Part shown: positions 61,293-64,000 of the stretch, piece by piece | How positions within the stretch are numbered: the stretch's first letter is position 1 | Layout of the letters: each line of letters starts with the position of its first letter | Assembly: GCA_031256975.1 (NCBI GenBank) | Contig: JAIRPN010000016.1 | Span: 124,001-188,000 of the forward strand | Source of the DNA: Verrucomicrobiales bacterium | GTDB taxonomy: Bacteria; Verrucomicrobiota; Verrucomicrobiia; Methylacidiphilales; JAAUTS01 | Direction of reading: 5' to 3' | Length of the DNA stretch: 64,000 nt | Program-made: the position numbers and the translations under genes | Notes under the pieces: model-generated | What the model saw: the letters and a program-made list of their open reading frames with translations, nothing else | What the model was told of the DNA's origin: nothing | The model's database searches: none

Positions 61293-63581
61293 TCAATAAC
61301 CGAGCACCTTCATCTCGAGTTCCAAGTTTTCGCCGCGTTTTTCAAGGGCTTCCTGTTTCACGCGATCGATCAAATCCAGTACATCCCGGGCCGTTGCCCC
61401 ACCATCATTCACGATAAAATTGGCATGTACAGCAGAAATTTTGGCGCCGCCGCACTTTATTTCCTTCAGGCCCAGTTCATCAATCAACTTGCCCGCCGGG
61501 ATCGCCGAGGGGTTCTTGAACGTGCAACCCGCACTCGGGGCCGCCGGCTGCGATTCCCATCGTTTCGAGCTGTAAGCCTGCAATTTCTCGGTAATCATGG
61601 CCTCGTCGCAGGCCACCCCTTGCAGACAGGCGCTAATGGCGATATTCTGCTCGAACAACGGCACCGAACGGTATTTTGCCGCCAAATCCTCGCGCTTGAC
61701 CTCCAGGATTTCGCCCTCCGGCGTCATGTAACGGACGCTAACCACGACATCCAGCGCTTCCCCCTTCATGGCCCCGGCATTCATCCGCAAGGCACCACCC
61801 AGGTTGCCGGGAATTCCTTCCATGAACTCCAGTCCGCCGACCCCGCATTTCTTGGCGTCATAAACAATCTGTTTTAATCGAGCCCCCGCCCCGGCGTAAA
61901 TCCGATCGCCGTCCACCTTGATTTCCCCGAAAACCGGACGACCCAAATGCACGCAAACCCCGCGAATGCCGTGGTCCAGCACCAGCAGGTTGCTGCCGCG
62001 GCCGATCACCGTTAGCGGCACCTTTTGTTCATGACAAAAACGCAGTACCCGTTGCAAGACTGCCTCGCTGGACGGCTCCACCCAGAATTGCGCCGGGCCA
62101 CCGATGCGCAGCGAGGTATGCCTGCTCATCGGCTCGTACAGTTTCAACACCGAATGCTCATCGACCAACTGTTGCAATTGGCGGAAAATCTTCAGATCCC
62201 CGGCAATTTCCTCGCCAACCTTGTAAATGCTCCCGGCACCCATGGTCAGCACACAATCGCCAGGCTCCAAGTTCGTCGTTAGCGCCGTCTTCAGGTCGTC
62301 CAAGGTCCTGGCATACACCACGCGGTCGCCGTCACCCTGACGGATCGAGACGGCGAATTTTTCGCCATTCACCCCGTCAATCGGCTGTTCGCCCGCGCTG
62401 TAAATATCGGTGATGAACAGTTTGGTCGCATCGGCAAAGGCCCCGGCAAATTCATCCAGCAAATGAAACGACCGCGAATAGCGGTGCGGCTGGAAAGCCG
62501 CGACAATCCGTTTCGCCTCGTAATTCCTTGCCGCCGCCAATGTGGCACGAATCTCCGACGGATGGTGCGCGTAATCGTCGACGATCATGTAATCCGCATC
62601 CTGGTAACGAATGTCAAAACGGCGATTGGCGCCACGTATGGTGGCGAAGGTCTTGGCGCAATCGGCAAACGACACACCGGAAGACATGGCCACCGCCAGC
62701 GCTCCCAGCGCGTTACTGACATTATGCCGACCCGGCAAAGTCAGCGTTAGCAACCCCAGTTTATTACCGTCGCATAGCACCGTAAAAACCGAGGAACCAC
62801 CGCTAATGACGATATCTGTCGCTTGGTATTTGGCACCGGCATGCAACCCGTAGGTCACTGCGTCCGGCAACTGTTTGGCCAATTCCCGGCATACCGGATC
62901 ATCGGCACATAAAATCACCGGACCGGTCGATTTCCGCGTCAAATCCAGAAAGACCTGTTCGATTTGTTGCAAATCGGCGTAGTGATCCAGATGGTCGGCC
63001 TCAACGTTCAATACCAGCACGGAGCTTGGCGCGTAACATTCCAACGTGCCGTCACTCTCATCCGCCTCAATGACAATATCCTCTCCACCCAGACCGGCGC
63101 TAAACTCGAACGCCGTCACATCGGCACCAATGTAATAACCGGGATGACGGCCCGCAGTGTTGAAAATCTGCGTCAATAGCAGGCTGGTGGTGGTCTTGCC
63201 ATGCGTGCCGCTAACCACGAACAACCGCTTTTTGCGACAAATCGCCGCCAACAATTCCGCGCGGCGGAATTGCGGGACATGTTTCGCTGTCGCGGCAGTC
63301 CGTTCCACATTATCGGGGCTGATCGCCGAGGAATAACCCACCAGTGTCGCGTCGCCGATATTTTCAGTCGCGTGCCCAAGATAAAATTTTAATCCCAGTT
63401 TCTCCAGCGCGTCGATCTGCTTGCCGCGCTGCAAATCGGAACCCGAGACGCTAACGCCCATGTCCAGCAGCAGCTTGGCGATCCCGATCATTCCGCTGCC
63501 GCTAACCGCGATCAAATGCACCGACGCGCCGGGCTTGCCCAACTGTTCCACGGCGTTTCTGACTTTTTCCTCAGAGCGCAC
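61293..63581 (-). CDS. murC/murB: Fused UDP-MurNAc-L-alanine ligase / UDP-MurNAc dehydrogenase (MurC-MurB)
   Basis: A two-enzyme fusion of 762 residues for peptidoglycan precursor synthesis. The first 440 residues are MurC (AVSGSGMIGIAKLL, ATP loop SGTHGKTTT at about 125-132, ADESDGTLE). From about residue 460 it is MurB (TSLRIGGPAQFW, VIGRGSNLLVLD, EFMEGIPGNLGGALRMN, then SAGCTFKNPSA with the conserved active-site region). I choose the GTG at 63581, since GAGGAGG lies six bases before it within the end of murG. The gene overlaps murG by 11 bases. Many TTAGCG words (11) lie in it. Confidence 0.92.
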   Translation of the reverse strand: MRSEEKVRNAVEQLGKPGASVHLIAVSGSGMIGIAKLLLDMGVSVSGSDLQRGKQIDALEKLGLKFYLGHATENIGDATLVGYSSAISPDNVERTAATAKHVPQFRRAELLAAICRKKRLFVVSGTHGKTTTSLLLTQIFNTAGRHPGYYIGADVTAFEFSAGLGGEDIVIEADESDGTLECYAPSSVLVLNVEADHLDHYADLQQIEQVFLDLTRKSTGPVILCADDPVCRELAKQLPDAVTYGLHAGAKYQATDIVISGGSSVFTVLCDGNKLGLLTLTLPGRHNVSNALGALAVAMSSGVSFADCAKTFATIRGANRRFDIRYQDADYMIVDDYAHHPSEIRATLAAARNYEAKRIVAAFQPHRYSRSFHLLDEFAGAFADATKLFITDIYSAGEQPIDGVNGEKFAVSIRQGDGDRVVYARTLDDLKTALTTNLEPGDCVLTMGAGSIYKVGEEIAGDLKIFRQLQQLVDEHSVLKLYEPMSRHTSLRIGGPAQFWVEPSSEAVLQRVLRFCHEQKVPLTVIGRGSNLLVLDHGIRGVCVHLGRPVFGEIKVDGDRIYAGAGARLKQIVYDAKKCGVGGLEFMEGIPGNLGGALRMNAGAMKGEALDVVVSVRYMTPEGEILEVKREDLAAKYRSVPLFEQNIAISACLQGVACDEAMITEKLQAYSSKRWESQPAAPSAGCTFKNPSAIPAGKLIDELGLKEIKCGGAKISAVHANFIVNDGGATARDVLDLIDRVKQEALEKRGENLELEMKVLGY

Positions 63582-64000
63582 GCTGCACCTCCTCGGCAAC
63601 GCGATGTGCGGCATTTTTTACCGTTAGCGTGGCCGCCTTGATCGACATCCTGGCACGTTCCGCGGTATTGCCGTGCAGTTGCATGACTTCCTGCGCCAAT
63701 TGCTTTTCCGCATTCTTCCCCTCTTTCACCATCAGCGCCGCGCCGGCCTTGGTAAAGATGCGCGCATTGCGGGTCTGGTGGTCCTCCGCCGCGGCAGGAT
63801 AAGGCACCAAAATCGACGGCAGGCCGAAATGCCCGATCTCGGTCAGCGATGCCGCCCCGGAACGGGCGATCAGCAGGTCGGTGATGCTGTACAAATTTTC
63901 CATTTCGTTGCAGTAAGGGCGCACCACTGCGTGCAAGCCGTTGCGCTGGTAATTGGCGACCAGCAAATCACCCTCGGTCGGGCCGGTCAGGTGAATCAAC
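63571..64000 (-). CDS. murG: MurG glycosyltransferase (C-terminal part)
   Basis: About 143 residues run in from the right border, so the N-terminal domain is outside. The C-terminal GT-B donor domain of MurG is clear: VVRPYCNEMENLYSITDLLIARSGAASLTEIG, followed by PSILVPYPAAAEDHQTRNARIF. MurG transfers GlcNAc to lipid I at the inner face of the membrane. Its position before murC-murB matches the usual dcw order, and its last codons hold the ribosome binding site of murC/B. Confidence 0.93.
   Translation of the reverse strand, partial: LIHLTGPTEGDLLVANYQRNGLHAVVRPYCNEMENLYSITDLLIARSGAASLTEIGHFGLPSILVPYPAAAEDHQTRNARIFTKAGAALMVKEGKNAEKQLAQEVMQLHGNTAERARMSIKAATLTVKNAAHRVAEEVQRAL

Larger units (their letters stand above)
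140..63629. repeat. Dispersed highly iterated hexamer TTAGCG / CGCTAA
   Basis: By hand I count about 113 copies of TTAGCG or its complement. There are about 51 in bases 1-16027, none from 16027 to 30225, and about 62 from 30226 to the end. Chance for a hexamer on two strands in 64 kb is roughly 31. Orientation is balanced (about 60 versus 53). The base before is mostly A or G and the one before that mostly C or G, giving a consensus near SRTTAGCG. Copies fall in all reading frames that avoid a stop, often as xTT AGC Gxx or xCG CTA Axx, and several form the stop codon itself. It behaves like a genome-wide iterated word such as cyanobacterial HIP1 or an uptake sequence. Its function is unknown. 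Confidence 0.85.

Noticed and set aside
140-63629. TTAGCG as a Chi- or KOPS-like oriented word
   Set aside because: Orientation is balanced along the window (about 60 against 53), whereas replication- or recombination-polarising words are strongly strand-biased.

Overview
The window reads as a chromosomal segment of a Gram-negative, peptidoglycan-building bacterium, most likely a verrucomicrobial (Opitutae-like) organism. The pointers are a dcw cluster with a MurC-MurB fusion and a strongly divergent FtsZ, a PEP-CTERM protein with autotransporter-type beta-strand repeats, several TonB-like anchored PA14-type proteins, a fused E1 alpha-beta dehydrogenase beside a free lipoyl domain, and Lnt as evidence for an outer-membrane lipoprotein pathway. 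The phylum call is inference; no rRNA is present.

Layout. 1-3.3 kb: the end of an M14-type peptidase and the cysTWA sulfate ABC transporter. 3.3-17.1 kb: a mosaic of housekeeping genes (membrane glycosyltransferase, response regulator, SUI1/YciH-like factor, M20 dipeptidase, lnt, lipoyl domain plus fused E1, M23-like protein, DUF318 permease with its TIGR03943 partner, GT2) and two tandem PA14-type paralogues. 17.2-29.1 kb: a tRNA-Pro followed by an AT-rich surface polysaccharide island with glycosyltransferases, Wzx- and Wzy-like proteins, a heptosyltransferase-like GT9, methyltransferases and UDP-galactopyranose mutase. 29.1-33.2 kb: zwf and a GtrB-like/GT39-like pair. 33.2-40.6 kb: an ldhA-like/glutaredoxin/enoyl reductase operon, divergent hsp20 and clpB, a GC-rich hairpin element, and a second M14 peptidase. 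40.6-50 kb: ftsH-folP-cdaA-glmM-eamA on the minus strand, divergent from phoH-pgpH-ybeY on the plus strand. 50-55.6 kb: a secreted beta-propeller hydrolase-like protein, the PEP-CTERM protein, a third PA14 paralogue and an AraC regulator. 55.6-64 kb: a NamZ-like muramidase and the dcw cluster murG-murC/B-ddl-ftsQ-ftsA-ftsZ on the minus strand.

Three non-genic signals stand out. First, the hexamer TTAGCG (and its complement CGCTAA) occurs about 113 times by my hand count, on both strands equally, inside genes and at gene ends, yet is wholly absent from about 16.0 to 30.2 kb. Second, an array of about nine 22-bp units lies in the divergent region between ftsH (leading on to the c-di-AMP synthase cdaA) and phoH (leading on to the c-di-AMP hydrolase-like pgpH). 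Third, a perfect 12-9-12 palindrome with CIRCE-like geometry lies between hsp20 and clpB.

How the genes work together: cell-wall precursor supply (glmM, ddl, murB/C/G), c-di-AMP turnover (cdaA, pgpH), division (ftsQAZ), proteostasis (ftsH, clpB, hsp20) and envelope glycans (the island plus the GtrB/GT39 pair) dominate the window. All counts and positions of motifs were made by eye and should be recomputed.
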